A stretch of 64,000 nt of DNA from Chryseobacterium sp. Marseille-Q5410 (GTDB lineage: Bacteria > Bacteroidota > Bacteroidia > Flavobacteriales > Weeksellaceae): assembly GCA_946892665.1 (NCBI GenBank), contig CAMPOT010000001.1:930001-994000 (forward strand), given 5' to 3'. The notes under the pieces are model-generated. The model did not search any database. It was not told the origin of the DNA and saw only the letters and a list, made by a program, of their open reading frames with translations. The position numbers and the translations under genes were made by a program. Positions within the stretch are counted from its first letter, which is position 1, and each line of letters starts with the position of its first letter. Shown here in pieces: positions 9,410 through 18,073 of this stretch.

Positions 9410-10799
9410 TAAACAAAAGACTTTAAAAGAAGAAGTTTCTCTTTCAGGGATCGGACTTCATACCGGAAGAGAAGTTGTTCTTACGCTTAAACCTGCAAAA
9501 GAAAATACCGGATTTGTATTCGTACGCACAGATTTGGAAGGTCATCCACAAGTGGAAGCCGATGTAAATTATGTCACTACCACCGAAAGAGGTACAACAT
9601 TGGAAAAACTCGGCGTGAGAATTCATACCTGCGAGCATCTTCTTGCTGCTTTAGTAGGGTGTGATATCGACAACGCAATTCTTGAGATGAATAGTGCTGA
9701 ACCACCGATTTTAGACGGATCTTCGAAATATTTCGTAGAAGCGATCGAGAAAGCAGGAATTGTAGAGCAGAATATTGATCGTGAGTATTTAGTAGTAAAA
9801 GAGGTTTTGAGTTATTCCGATGCTGCAACAGGATCCGAAATTACCATTATTCCATCTGATACGTACGAAATAACGACTATGGTGGATTTCGGAACTAAAG
9901 TTTTGGGAACTCAGAATGCTACGTTAAAAGATATTTCGGAGTTTAAAGAAGAAATCTCATCGGCACGAACTTTCAGTTTTTTGCACGAACTCGAAATGCT
10001 TCTGGATGCAGGTTTAATTAAAGGTGGAGATATTTCCAATGCGATTGTGTATGTGGATAAGGAGCTTACAGCATCTACGGCAGAAAAACTGAAGAAAGCG
10101 TTCGGGAAAAACGATGTATCCATTCGTCCGAACGGGATTTTAGATAACTTAACTTTAAATTATCCCAATGAAGCTGCACGCCATAAACTACTCGATGTAG
10201 TCGGAGATTTAGCTTTGGTAGGGGTAAAGATTAAAGGAAAGGTGATTGCCAACAAACCGGGACATTTCGTAAATACCCAGTTTGCTAAGAAACTCAACCG
10301 TCAGTGGAAACTTCAGAAAAAGAAAAACGTTCCGGATATCGATATCAATAAAGAACCGGTGTTTGATATCAACGGAATCATGAGATTGATGCCGCATCGG
10401 CCACCATTTTTGCTCATCGATAAGATTCTCGAACTTTCAGATTCGCATGTCGTAGGACTCAAAAATGTCACTATGAACGAGCCGTTCTTTGTAGGGCATT
10501 TTCCAAAAGAACCTGTAATGCCTGGTGTTTTGCAGGTAGAAGCTTTGGCACAAACTGGCGGAATTTTGGTTTTGGCGAGTGTACCGGATCCAGAAAATTA
10601 TTCTACTTATTTTATCAAAATCGATAAAGTAAAATTCAAGAAAAAAGTAGTTCCAGGTGATACCATGATTTTCAAAATAGAACTCATCACCCCGATCAGA
10701 AGGGGAATTGTGCATATGCAAGGTTACGGCTACGTTGGCGACAGCGTAGTAGTAGAAGCAGAACTGATGGCACAAGTAGCAAAAAATAAACCTGACTAA
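9402..10799 (+). CDS. lpxC/fabZ: Bifunctional LpxC deacetylase / FabZ dehydratase
   Basis: A 465-residue natural fusion typical of Bacteroidetes. Residues 1-300 are LpxC, the zinc deacetylase committing step of lipid A synthesis: TCEHLLAAL with a zinc His, the RTFSFLHE loop, and HKLLDVVGDLAL with further zinc and catalytic residues. Residues about 320-465 are FabZ, 3-hydroxyacyl-ACP dehydratase, with LMPHRPPFLLID and the catalytic GHFPKEPVMPGVLQVEALAQ helix. The fusion links control of hydroxyacyl-ACP use between lipid A and membrane fatty acids. Its stop TAA directly abuts the lpxA start (TAAATG). Confidence 0.96.
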   Translation: MSDKQKTLKEEVSLSGIGLHTGREVVLTLKPAKENTGFVFVRTDLEGHPQVEADVNYVTTTERGTTLEKLGVRIHTCEHLLAALVGCDIDNAILEMNSAEPPILDGSSKYFVEAIEKAGIVEQNIDREYLVVKEVLSYSDAATGSEITIIPSDTYEITTMVDFGTKVLGTQNATLKDISEFKEEISSARTFSFLHELEMLLDAGLIKGGDISNAIVYVDKELTASTAEKLKKAFGKNDVSIRPNGILDNLTLNYPNEAARHKLLDVVGDLALVGVKIKGKVIANKPGHFVNTQFAKKLNRQWKLQKKKNVPDIDINKEPVFDINGIMRLMPHRPPFLLIDKILELSDSHVVGLKNVTMNEPFFVGHFPKEPVMPGVLQVEALAQTGGILVLASVPDPENYSTYFIKIDKVKFKKKVVPGDTMIFKIELITPIRRGIVHMQGYGYVGDSVVVEAELMAQVAKNKPD

Positions 10800-11588
10800 A
10801 TGGTACATCAATTGGCTGCCGTAGATAAGCGCGCAAAAATTAAGAAAAACGTTATTGTAGAACCTTTTACCACCATCGCAGGTGATGTGGAAATAGGGGA
10901 AGGAACTTGGATTGGCCCGAATGTGACCATAATGGACGGAGCCAGAATTGGCAAAAACTGCAGAATTTTTCCTGGTACTGTAATCTCAGCAATACCTCAG
11001 GATTTAAAGTTTGATGGTGAAGATACCCAGGTGATTATCGGAGATGGTACAACTATTCGCGAATCTGTAACTATTAACCGTGGTACCAAAGCGTTAGGTT
11101 ATACGAAAATTGGTAACGACTGCCTCATTATGGCCACCTCACATATTGCACACGATTGCGTTATCGGAAACGGGGTTATTATTGTGAACGGTTGCGGAAT
11201 CGCAGGACATGTAGAAATCGGTGATTTTACCGTAATGGGAGGTCTTTCCGCAGTACACCAGTTCGGAAAAATTGGTAAACATGTGATGATTTCCGGAGGT
11301 ACTTTGGTAAGAAAAGATATTCCACCTTACGTAAAAGTAGCAAGAGAACCTATGACTTATGCAGGTATTAATTCCGTAGGATTAAGAAGAAGAGGATTTA
11401 CTAATGAAAAAATATTCGAAATCCAGAAAATTTACCGTGCGATTTTCCAAATGAAGATGAATGTTTCTCAAGCATCAAGTTTTATCGAAAAAGAAATGCT
11501 TCCTACCGCCGAACGCGACGAGATTTTAGAATTTATTAAAAATTCTCCGCGTGGTATCGTAAAAGGGTACGGCACCGGAAAAGAGTAA
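10800..11588 (+). CDS. lpxA: UDP-N-acetylglucosamine O-acyltransferase
   Basis: 262 residues, normal for LpxA, which catalyses the first step of lipid A synthesis. It shows the long hexapeptide left-handed beta-helix (repeats such as IGEGTWIG, IGKNCRIF, IGNGVIIV), the catalytic His region ATSHIAHDCVIGNG, and the helical C-terminal domain with NSVGLRRRGF. It starts one base after the lpxC-fabZ stop. Together with the preceding two genes it supplies three of the first lipid A enzymes from one transcript. Confidence 0.96.
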   Translation: MVHQLAAVDKRAKIKKNVIVEPFTTIAGDVEIGEGTWIGPNVTIMDGARIGKNCRIFPGTVISAIPQDLKFDGEDTQVIIGDGTTIRESVTINRGTKALGYTKIGNDCLIMATSHIAHDCVIGNGVIIVNGCGIAGHVEIGDFTVMGGLSAVHQFGKIGKHVMISGGTLVRKDIPPYVKVAREPMTYAGINSVGLRRRGFTNEKIFEIQKIYRAIFQMKMNVSQASSFIEKEMLPTAERDEILEFIKNSPRGIVKGYGTGKE

Positions 11589-11623
11589 AAAATTAAAATA
11601 ATAAATATATTCAAATTAATTAA

Positions 11624-12187
11624 ATGGCAACAAGCAACGATATCAAAAAAGGAATGTGTATTGAGTACAACAACGATATCTTCAAAATTATCGAGTTTCT
11701 TCACGTAAAACCAGGAAAAGGTCCAGCTTTCGTAAGAACGAAAATGAAATCCGTGACTAATGGTAAAGTATTAGACAATACCTTTTCTGCAGGACATAAA
11801 ATTGATGAGGTTAAGGTGATTACCAGAAAATTCCAATATTTATATGATGATGAAAACGGTTTCCACTTTATGAATAATGATGATTTCAGCCAGTTGTATC
11901 TTGATAAAAACATGATTGAAAACGCTCAATTCATGAAACCTGGTGAAGAGGTAACCATTATCTTGAAAGATAATGATGAAACTCCGCTTTCAGCTGAAAT
12001 TCCACCAACAGTATATTTAGATGTAATCGAAGCTGATCCGGGTGTGAAAGGAAATACCGCAACCAATGCCTTGAAAAATGCAATCGTAGAAACCGGAGCT
12101 AGAGTGATGGTTCCGCTTTTCATCGAAGCTGGTGATAAAATTAAGGTCAATACCGAAGACGGAACTTACTTGGAAAGAGTAAAATAA
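11624..12187 (+). CDS. efp: Elongation factor P
   Basis: 187 residues, standard length. EF-P rescues ribosomes stalled at polyproline stretches. The KOW-like N-terminal domain carries the modified-loop motif HVKPGKGPAF with Lys32 at the tip, followed by two OB domains (GEEVTIILKDNDETPLSAEIP and the C-terminal TGARVMVPLFIEAGDKIKVNTEDGTYLERV). It lies 35 bp after lpxA in the same direction, a known flavobacterial gene order, so it may share the lipid A transcript. Confidence 0.97.
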   Translation: MATSNDIKKGMCIEYNNDIFKIIEFLHVKPGKGPAFVRTKMKSVTNGKVLDNTFSAGHKIDEVKVITRKFQYLYDDENGFHFMNNDDFSQLYLDKNMIENAQFMKPGEEVTIILKDNDETPLSAEIPPTVYLDVIEADPGVKGNTATNALKNAIVETGARVMVPLFIEAGDKIKVNTEDGTYLERVK

Positions 12188-12262
12188 TCCTAATAATTCA
12201 TTGATATATAGGAGGATTGCTTCATCCAGCTTTCCTCCATTATTCAACTTCCATCAAACAAA

Positions 12263-13165
12263 ATGACTTTCAAAAAACCACAGACCCTCCAATCCATCGC
12301 TGAAATTATCGGAGCCAAAATGATTGGTGAAGCAGATTTTCCGGTTTTGGGAACCAACGAAATTCACATGGTCAAAAATGGTGAAATCGTTTTTGTGAAT
12401 CATCCAAAATATTACGACAAAGCCCTGAATTCTGATGCGACCATCATTCTTATCGATAAAGAAGTCGCTTGTACGGAAGGTAAAGCTTTGTTAATTTCGG
12501 AAGATCCTTTCAGGGATTTTAATAAAATCAACACCCATTTTACCCGAATTTATAATTTCACAGAGGAGCTTCATGACTTAGAAATGGGAGAGGGAACATT
12601 TGTGCACCCTTCTGTGGTCATCGGAAATGAGGTGAAAATTGGTAACAATTGCCATATTTTCCCCAATGTGGTGATTGGAGATAGAACCGTGATCGGCGAC
12701 AATGTAGTAATCCAGAGCGGAACTATTTTGGGTGGCGATGCTTTCTATTACCGAAAACTCAACGGAAATTTCGATCGATTGATTTCTGTTGGAAATGTAG
12801 TGATCGAAAACAATGTGGAAATCGGAAACAATTGTACCATCGATCGCGGAGTTACGGACTCTACCATCATTGGTGAAGGTTCTGTTTTGGATAATTTAAT
12901 ACAAATAGGTCACGATACCATCATTGGAAAAAAAGTACTTATTGCCTCGCACGCTGCCATTGCAGGTTGTTGCGTTATTGAAGATGAGGTAACAGTTTGG
13001 GGACAGGTAGGAATGGCTTCCGGAAACCGAGTAGGTAAAGGTGCGGTTCTTTTAGGGAAAACCGGTGTTAACAAAAATTTGCAAGGTGGTAAAACGTATT
13101 TCGGGCAATTGGCGGAAGAATTCAGAGAGTATTTAAGAAAAGAGGTGAAGTTGAAAAGATTGTAG
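12263..13165 (+). CDS. LpxD-like hexapeptide acyltransferase (paralogue)
   Basis: 300 residues. Like LpxD it has a short N-terminal domain (about residues 1-95) and a left-handed beta-helix of hexapeptide repeats with the conserved stretch IQIGHDTIIGKKVLIASHAAIAG (His in QIGHD), but it lacks the C-terminal helix region and is about 40 residues shorter than the LpxD at 8378. Automated annotation usually names it UDP-3-O-(3-hydroxymyristoyl)glucosamine N-acyltransferase. Its conserved place between efp and sucD suggests a specialised acylation, not redundancy, but the substrate is unknown. Confidence 0.85.
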   Translation: MTFKKPQTLQSIAEIIGAKMIGEADFPVLGTNEIHMVKNGEIVFVNHPKYYDKALNSDATIILIDKEVACTEGKALLISEDPFRDFNKINTHFTRIYNFTEELHDLEMGEGTFVHPSVVIGNEVKIGNNCHIFPNVVIGDRTVIGDNVVIQSGTILGGDAFYYRKLNGNFDRLISVGNVVIENNVEIGNNCTIDRGVTDSTIIGEGSVLDNLIQIGHDTIIGKKVLIASHAAIAGCCVIEDEVTVWGQVGMASGNRVGKGAVLLGKTGVNKNLQGGKTYFGQLAEEFREYLRKEVKLKRL

Positions 13166-13221
13166 ATCATAAATTTTTACCATTTTTCTGCAAATTATCA
13201 CGATTTCCGAACTAGAATAAT

Positions 13222-13229
13222 TAAATTTG
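13222..13229 (+). promoter_or_regulatory. Candidate -7 element of sucD
   Basis: TAAATTTG matches TAnnTTTG and lies 41 bp before ATG 13271. No well-placed -33 TTG is visible, so this is tentative. Confidence 0.35.
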
Positions 13230-13270
13230 TAGTAAATAAAATTCTTAAGAATAAATTTAAAAAATATAAA

Positions 13271-14143
13271 ATGTCAGTATTAGTAAACAAAGATTCAAAA
13301 GTAATCGTACAAGGTTTTACCGGAAACGAAGGAACTTTCCATGCAAGTCAAATGATTGAATACGGAACCAACGTTGTAGGTGGAGTAACTCCAGGAAAAG
13401 GTGGAACTGAGCATTTAGGAAAACCAGTGTTCAATTCCGTTGCTGAAACTGTAGAAAAAGCGGGTGCTAATGTATCTATCATCTTCGTTCCGCCGGCATT
13501 TGCTGCTGATGCAATTATGGAAGCTGCTGATGCAGGTATTAAAGTAATCGTTTGTATTACTGAAGGTATTCCGGTAGAAGATATGGTAAAAGTAAAATCT
13601 TATATTGCTGACAGAGATTGCCGATTGATAGGGCCAAACTGCCCAGGAATCATTACTTCCGATGAAGCTAAGATCGGTATTATGCCAGGTTTTGTTTTCA
13701 AAAAAGGAAGAGTAGGAATCGTTTCAAAATCAGGAACTTTAACGTATGAAGCTGCTGATCAGGTAGTAAGAGCTGGTTATGGTGTTTCTACCGCAATCGG
13801 AATCGGTGGTGACCCAATTATCGGAACTACAACCAAAGAAGCTTTGGAATTGTTCATCAACGATCCAGAAACTGATGCCGTAGTAATGATCGGTGAGATC
13901 GGTGGTTCACTGGAAGCTGAAGCTGCAAGATGGTACAAAGAAAGCGGTTCTAAAAAACCAGTTGTTGGATTCATCGCAGGACAAACTGCTCCAAAAGGAA
14001 GAACAATGGGTCACGCAGGTGCAATCGTAGGTGGTGCTGAAGATACCGCACAAGCGAAAATGGAAATCATGAGAGAAAACGGAATCAACGTGGTAGATTC
14101 TCCAGCAGAAATTGGTGCTACCGTTGCTAAAGTTTTAGGATAA
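13271..14143 (+). CDS. sucD: Succinate-CoA ligase, alpha subunit
   Basis: 290 residues, full length. The alpha subunit binds CoA and carries the phosphohistidine in the TCA cycle step succinyl-CoA to succinate. Visible are the CoA-binding N-terminus ([13 protein letters not shown]), [29 protein letters not shown], and the active-site His in [11 protein letters not shown]. The beta subunit gene sucC is not adjacent, as in many Flavobacteriia where the two are separate. A strong hairpin terminator follows. Confidence 0.97.
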   Translation: MSVLVNKDSKVIVQGFTGNEGTFHASQMIEYGTNVVGGVTPGKGGTEHLGKPVFNSVAETVEKAGANVSIIFVPPAFAADAIMEAADAGIKVIVCITEGIPVEDMVKVKSYIADRDCRLIGPNCPGIITSDEAKIGIMPGFVFKKGRVGIVSKSGTLTYEAADQVVRAGYGVSTAIGIGGDPIIGTTTKEALELFINDPETDAVVMIGEIGGSLEAEAARWYKESGSKKPVVGFIAGQTAPKGRTMGHAGAIVGGAEDTAQAKMEIMRENGINVVDSPAEIGATVAKVLG

Positions 14144-14161
14144 GATTATCTTAATTAAAAT

Positions 14162-14198
14162 AAAAAACGTTTCGCAAAATTGTGAAACGTTTTTTTTG
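14162..14198 (+). terminator. Rho-independent terminator after sucD
   Basis: Perfect inverted repeat ACGTTTC / GAAACGT with a 10-nt loop, flanked by A-run and followed by eight T residues. It ends the sucD transcript. Confidence 0.85.
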
Positions 14199-14211
14199 GC
14201 TGATATTTTTT

Positions 14212-14219
14212 TATCTTTG
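14212..14219 (+). promoter_or_regulatory. Candidate -7 element of the porin-family gene
   Basis: TATCTTTG fits TAnnTTTG and lies 17 bp before ATG 14237. The nearest TTTG upstream is only 13 bp away, so the -33 part is uncertain. Confidence 0.45.
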
Positions 14220-14236
14220 CTTTATAAACACTTTTT

Positions 14237-14908
14237 ATGAAAATTAAATTATTAGCTGCTGCAGCACTTTTTGCGACCAGCTTATTATCTGCACAAATCG
14301 ATTTCAGAAGTACAAGATTCGGTATTACAGGAGGCGCTACCATGTCCAGAGTAAGCAATGCCCATAATCCGTCAGGACCTCGATACTCGTTTTACGGAGG
14401 TGCATTAGCTTTAATTCCGGTTGATAATAATGACCAGTTTTATATCCAAACGGAAGTAGAATATTTGGGAGCCGGAGAATCGGGTAAAGACAAAGATGCG
14501 AAAGGCGCAACTGGCTACAATGCGGTGTATGCCAACAATTACATCAGCGTTCCGATTTATTTTAAAGGATATTTTTCCGAAGCGGAATCTGAGTTTTTTG
14601 CATCGGCGGGACCGAAATTTAATTTCCTTGTCAGCCAAAAAGTGAGCGATCCCGGGAAACCATTTTACGTTCCGGAACAATTGGAGGAATATCCTGACCT
14701 GAACGGAAAGGCTTCTGGTTTTAATCTTGCAATCGGTTTGGGAATTGGGTTTTCTTACAAAAGAATGCTGGAAGTTACCGCACGCTATGATCTTGGTCTC
14801 AGCAACACCTACAAAGGTTTAATGTCAGAATTGCAAGCTGATCCAAATACGGCTAAAAAGAAATCAGAACAAGTTTTTAGCGTAGGTTTAAGTTACATTT
14901 TCCAGTAG
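14237..14908 (+). CDS. Outer-membrane beta-barrel protein (porin family)
   Basis: 223 residues. A signal peptide of about 19 residues (MKIKLLAAAALFATSLLSAQ) is followed by alternating strands rich in Gly, Tyr and aromatic residues and a terminal strand ending VGLSYIFQ, the classic C-terminal Phe-near signature of outer-membrane barrels. It fits the OMP_b-brl/PorT-like family widespread in Bacteroidetes. It stands alone between two terminators. Cargo or partner is not known. Confidence 0.85.
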   Translation: MKIKLLAAAALFATSLLSAQIDFRSTRFGITGGATMSRVSNAHNPSGPRYSFYGGALALIPVDNNDQFYIQTEVEYLGAGESGKDKDAKGATGYNAVYANNYISVPIYFKGYFSEAESEFFASAGPKFNFLVSQKVSDPGKPFYVPEQLEEYPDLNGKASGFNLAIGLGIGFSYKRMLEVTARYDLGLSNTYKGLMSELQADPNTAKKKSEQVFSVGLSYIFQ

Positions 14909-14927
14909 ATTTTCTTTCATTAAATAT

Positions 14928-14959
14928 AAAATCCCGTCAATAAAAATTGATGGGATTTA
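14928..14959. terminator. Hairpin terminator between porin-family and ABC permease genes
   Basis: Inverted repeat AAAATCCC ... GGGATTT with extra pairing (TCAA/TTGA) and T-rich flank. Placed between two converging genes, it may serve both strands. Confidence 0.7.
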
Positions 14960-14983
14960 TCTTTATTTTAAATTTAATTCAAT

Positions 14984-16300
14984 TTAACTTCTGATCCATT
15001 TCCAAAGTTCCTTTGCGGTCGCTTTATTTCCGTACATTAAAATTCCAACGCGATATATTTTTGCCGCTACGAAAATCATTAATAACGTAGAAGCGATAAG
15101 TAATGCCATAGAAAGTGCAATTTGCCACGCCGGAACACCAAACGGAATTCTCGCAATCATGGCCACAGGTGAAGTAAATGGAATGATTGAAAGCCAAAAA
15201 CCAAGCGGACCATCCGGATTATTCATAATCGTGAAGCTTCCGTACATTCCTAAAGTTAGCGGAATAATCGCAAAAAGGGTAAACTGTTGGGTTTCGGTTT
15301 CGTTATCTACCGCCGATCCAATGGCTGCATACATTGAGCTGTAAAAAATATATCCCATCAAGAAAAAAACGATGAAAACGAAAATAATCAACGGGAAATT
15401 CATGTCTAACAGGATGTGAGAAACTTTTGTCGCGGTTTCAGTGATGTCGAATTTTTGAAGCATTTCGGAGTATTGTTCGCCGCCGGGAGTTTGTTTCTGC
15501 ATCGCCTGAAAACCAGTGTTCAGGAAGATGGCTCCCAAAACCGACATCGTAATCCAAATCACAAATTGCGTAAGCGCTACCAACGTGACGCCCAGGATTT
15601 TTCCCATCATCAACTCAAATGGTTTTACCGAAGAGATAATGATTTCAACGACGCGGTTGTTTTTTTCCTCCAAAACGCTACGCATCACCCGAACACCATA
15701 AATGATAATGAACATAAATACGGCATACATCAAAACCATGCTAAGGCCCGATTTTACACCGAAATCCAGGCCAGAATCCGCCTTGTTGTTGTCCACCACA
15801 TTTTCCGTATTCAAATCGAAATTTTTATCAAGGTTTACCAGTTGATCTTCCGAGAGGCCAAGGGTTTTTATTTTTTCTTTTTTAAGGACCTTAGAAAGAT
15901 CCGCTGAAACACTCGATTTGGTATCGAAACCGATTTTTTTATTGATGAGTAATTTTGTGTTTTTCTCGAGCTCATCGAAATTGTTGTTTTTCAGTTCCGG
16001 AATGATTAGAAGCCCTTCAATGCCCGTCATTTCTTTTAAGGTAGAACGGAGGGCTCGTTCATTTTCCTTCGGAACAAAAACGTATTTTATGGTGTTGCTG
16101 CTCTTCAGATTACCCACGAAAATACCGCTTTTATCGACCACATTGAAAGTGCTGGAACTTTCATTTGCCTTAAACATAAAAGCTATTAAAGCTCCGAAAC
16201 CAATCATTAAAATCGGTGCAAGAAGGGTAAGAACGATAAAAGATTTTTTCTTCACTTGCGTGAGATATTCTCTTTTGGTGATTAAAAATATATTTTTCAT
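14984..16300 (-). CDS. ABC transporter permease (ABC-2 / NatB-like)
   Basis: 438 residues. An N-terminal membrane segment (about 20-42) is followed by a large extracytoplasmic domain, then about five hydrophobic segments from residue 180 on, the layout of ABC2_membrane_3/NatB permeases. Motif VLEEKNNRVVEIIISSVKPFELMMGKI before the membrane core is characteristic. It pairs with the ATPase gene 51 bp upstream on the same strand. NatAB-type exporters move sodium or other solutes outward; the substrate here is not known. Confidence 0.9.
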   Translation of the reverse strand: MKNIFLITKREYLTQVKKKSFIVLTLLAPILMIGFGALIAFMFKANESSSTFNVVDKSGIFVGNLKSSNTIKYVFVPKENERALRSTLKEMTGIEGLLIIPELKNNNFDELEKNTKLLINKKIGFDTKSSVSADLSKVLKKEKIKTLGLSEDQLVNLDKNFDLNTENVVDNNKADSGLDFGVKSGLSMVLMYAVFMFIIIYGVRVMRSVLEEKNNRVVEIIISSVKPFELMMGKILGVTLVALTQFVIWITMSVLGAIFLNTGFQAMQKQTPGGEQYSEMLQKFDITETATKVSHILLDMNFPLIIFVFIVFFLMGYIFYSSMYAAIGSAVDNETETQQFTLFAIIPLTLGMYGSFTIMNNPDGPLGFWLSIIPFTSPVAMIARIPFGVPAWQIALSMALLIASTLLMIFVAAKIYRVGILMYGNKATAKELWKWIRS

Positions 16301-16351
16301 GGAATGTTGTCTATTGTGATCGGATGGTTTTTTTATTGTAAACGCTGTAAC

Positions 16352-17257
16352 TTATTTCGCAACTGCATTGATGAAAACTTCATTCATGCTCGGGATTTTT
16401 TCATCAAACGAACGAATTTTTCCTATTTTCAACAGTTCATTCAGCAACAAGTTTTGGTCGTTATCATTTCTCAATTCGAAAGACACGAGTTGGTTTTGAG
16501 TATCGAAACTGCTGATGTGGAATTCTTTCCTGAAGTTTTCAAATTTCTCGGAATCTACGTTGGATAAAGTAATTCCAAAGATGTTTTTTTTGAATTTTTC
16601 TCTCACCTCAAAAACTTTTCCGTCCAGCACTTTTTTCGATTGGTTGATTAATGCTACATAATCGCACATTTCTTCCACACTTTCCATTCGGTGGGTAGAG
16701 AGGATGATGGTGGTGCCGTTGTTTTTCAAATTCAGGATTTGATCTTTGATTAAATTAGCATTTACCGGATCAAAACCAGAAAAAGGTTCATCCAAAATCA
16801 GCAACTTCGGGCGGTGCAAAACCGTCACTACAAATTGTATTTTCTGTGCCATCCCTTTCGAAAGTTCGCTGAGTTTTTTCTTCCACCACTGATCGATTTC
16901 CAGTTGCTCGAACCAATATTTCGCTTGGCTCAAAGCATCATTTTTGCTCATTCCCTTCAGCTCTCCGAAGTATAAAATCTGGTCGCCAACCGACATGTTT
17001 TTGTACAAACCGCGTTCTTCGGGCATGTAACCGATCTGTTTGATGTGCTCCGGATTGAGTTTCTGCCGATTGATCAAAACCTCTCCCGAGTCGGCTTGAG
17101 TAATTTGATTGATGATTCGGATGAAGGTGGTTTTTCCTGCACCATTTGGACCTAAAAGTCCATAAATGCTGGCTTCGGGAACATCAATTGAGAAGTTGTC
17201 TAGTGCCAGTTTTTTACCGGCATTATAGGTTTTGGTGACGTTTTCTGCTTTCAGCAT
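16352..17257 (-). CDS. ABC transporter ATP-binding protein (NatA-like)
   Basis: 301 residues. The nucleotide-binding domain shows Walker A GPNGAGKTT (about residues 36-44), Q-loop, signature LSKGMAQKIQ (a variant of LSGGQ), Walker B LLILDEP and the switch His in LSTHRM. The C-terminal 80 residues are the usual DUF4162-like extension of NatA-type ATPases. It precedes its permease at 14984. Confidence 0.93.
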   Translation of the reverse strand: MLKAENVTKTYNAGKKLALDNFSIDVPEASIYGLLGPNGAGKTTFIRIINQITQADSGEVLINRQKLNPEHIKQIGYMPEERGLYKNMSVGDQILYFGELKGMSKNDALSQAKYWFEQLEIDQWWKKKLSELSKGMAQKIQFVVTVLHRPKLLILDEPFSGFDPVNANLIKDQILNLKNNGTTIILSTHRMESVEEMCDYVALINQSKKVLDGKVFEVREKFKKNIFGITLSNVDSEKFENFRKEFHISSFDTQNQLVSFELRNDNDQNLLLNELLKIGKIRSFDEKIPSMNEVFINAVAK

Positions 17258-17327
17258 GAAGATGAATATTTGAAAGAATTAGTATAAAAATGCTTCGGAA
17301 AGTTACGGAATTTATAATGATTTTTTA

Positions 17328-17417
17328 GGAGCCGGGAACCTGCTCTTCGCTATTACTCCTCGCGCCAATACATTGTCCAACGCTTGCTGTGGGGTAGCCG
17401 CTGCGATCAGGGCTAGG
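17328..17417. repeat. Flavobacterial dispersed intergenic repeat (probable)
   Basis: A GC-richer stretch in an otherwise AT-rich 219-bp spacer. On the minus strand it opens CCTAGCCCTGATCGCAGCGG and closes with GCGAAGAGCAGGTTCCCGGC followed by TCC. I recognise this layout (AGCCCTGAT..GCGGC at one end, AGCGAA..GCAGG..GGCTCC at the other) from repeats scattered between genes in Flavobacteriaceae/Weeksellaceae genomes. Recognition is from memory; only one copy is in this window. Confidence 0.5.
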
Positions 17418-17476
17418 ATTTGGTTTCTGTTCTAAATGCCGGAAATTAAAATAAAGGAAACAACAGCATGAAAATT

Positions 17477-18073
17477 TTAAGAAATCCAAATCATTTTTTC
17501 ATTGATAATTTTCCATTTATTCGTTACTTTTTCCATAGTGATTAAAATTCCCAGTCCGCATTTTGAGCCGCAATAATGTTGATATCTGATTAATGCTTTG
17601 TTTTCTGCAATAAAAAAGGGTTCCGATAATTCATAATTTCCCAGATAGGTTTGTTTCCCATTTTCATCAATTGATTTCGGATGATCTATTCTTTTCGCAA
17701 ATTCTACTCCTTGAATTTTCGAAAAATCAATATTCTCTTTGGAATATTGAGGCTTAAATTGAAAGACTAAATTGTCCTCTTTTCCTTCATAAAATTCATC
17801 AGATAAATTTGTTGTATCTAAAACAGTCAATCGTTTGTCTAAAAAATAAGTTAAGGATTTCGAATTTTTCAAACTATCACTTATTCTTTCAGCTTCTAAA
17901 GTCATTTCTTTTTCAGATTGATTATTTCGAATAGAAATGTATTGATGTAAAACTCCATAAGTTGAAATTTTTTCTCTGAGTACTGCATTGTATATTTCGT
18001 AGCAGTCGTTCTCACGTGAATTTTTACAGGAAATCAATAGGCTTAAAAGCAATATTGCAAGAGGGGTTTTCAT
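17477..18073 (-). CDS. Hypothetical lipoprotein
   Basis: 198 residues with a lipoprotein signal peptide (lipobox LLISC, Cys16), so probably anchored in the inner or outer membrane. The rest is a charged soluble domain with no motif I recognise; a CGSKCG pair near the C-terminus could bind metal or form a disulfide. Its ATG overlaps the dusB stop by 4 bp (ATGA), suggesting translational coupling, though no functional link to tRNA modification is evident. Confidence 0.75.
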   Translation of the reverse strand: MKTPLAILLLSLLISCKNSRENDCYEIYNAVLREKISTYGVLHQYISIRNNQSEKEMTLEAERISDSLKNSKSLTYFLDKRLTVLDTTNLSDEFYEGKEDNLVFQFKPQYSKENIDFSKIQGVEFAKRIDHPKSIDENGKQTYLGNYELSEPFFIAENKALIRYQHYCGSKCGLGILITMEKVTNKWKIINEKMIWIS

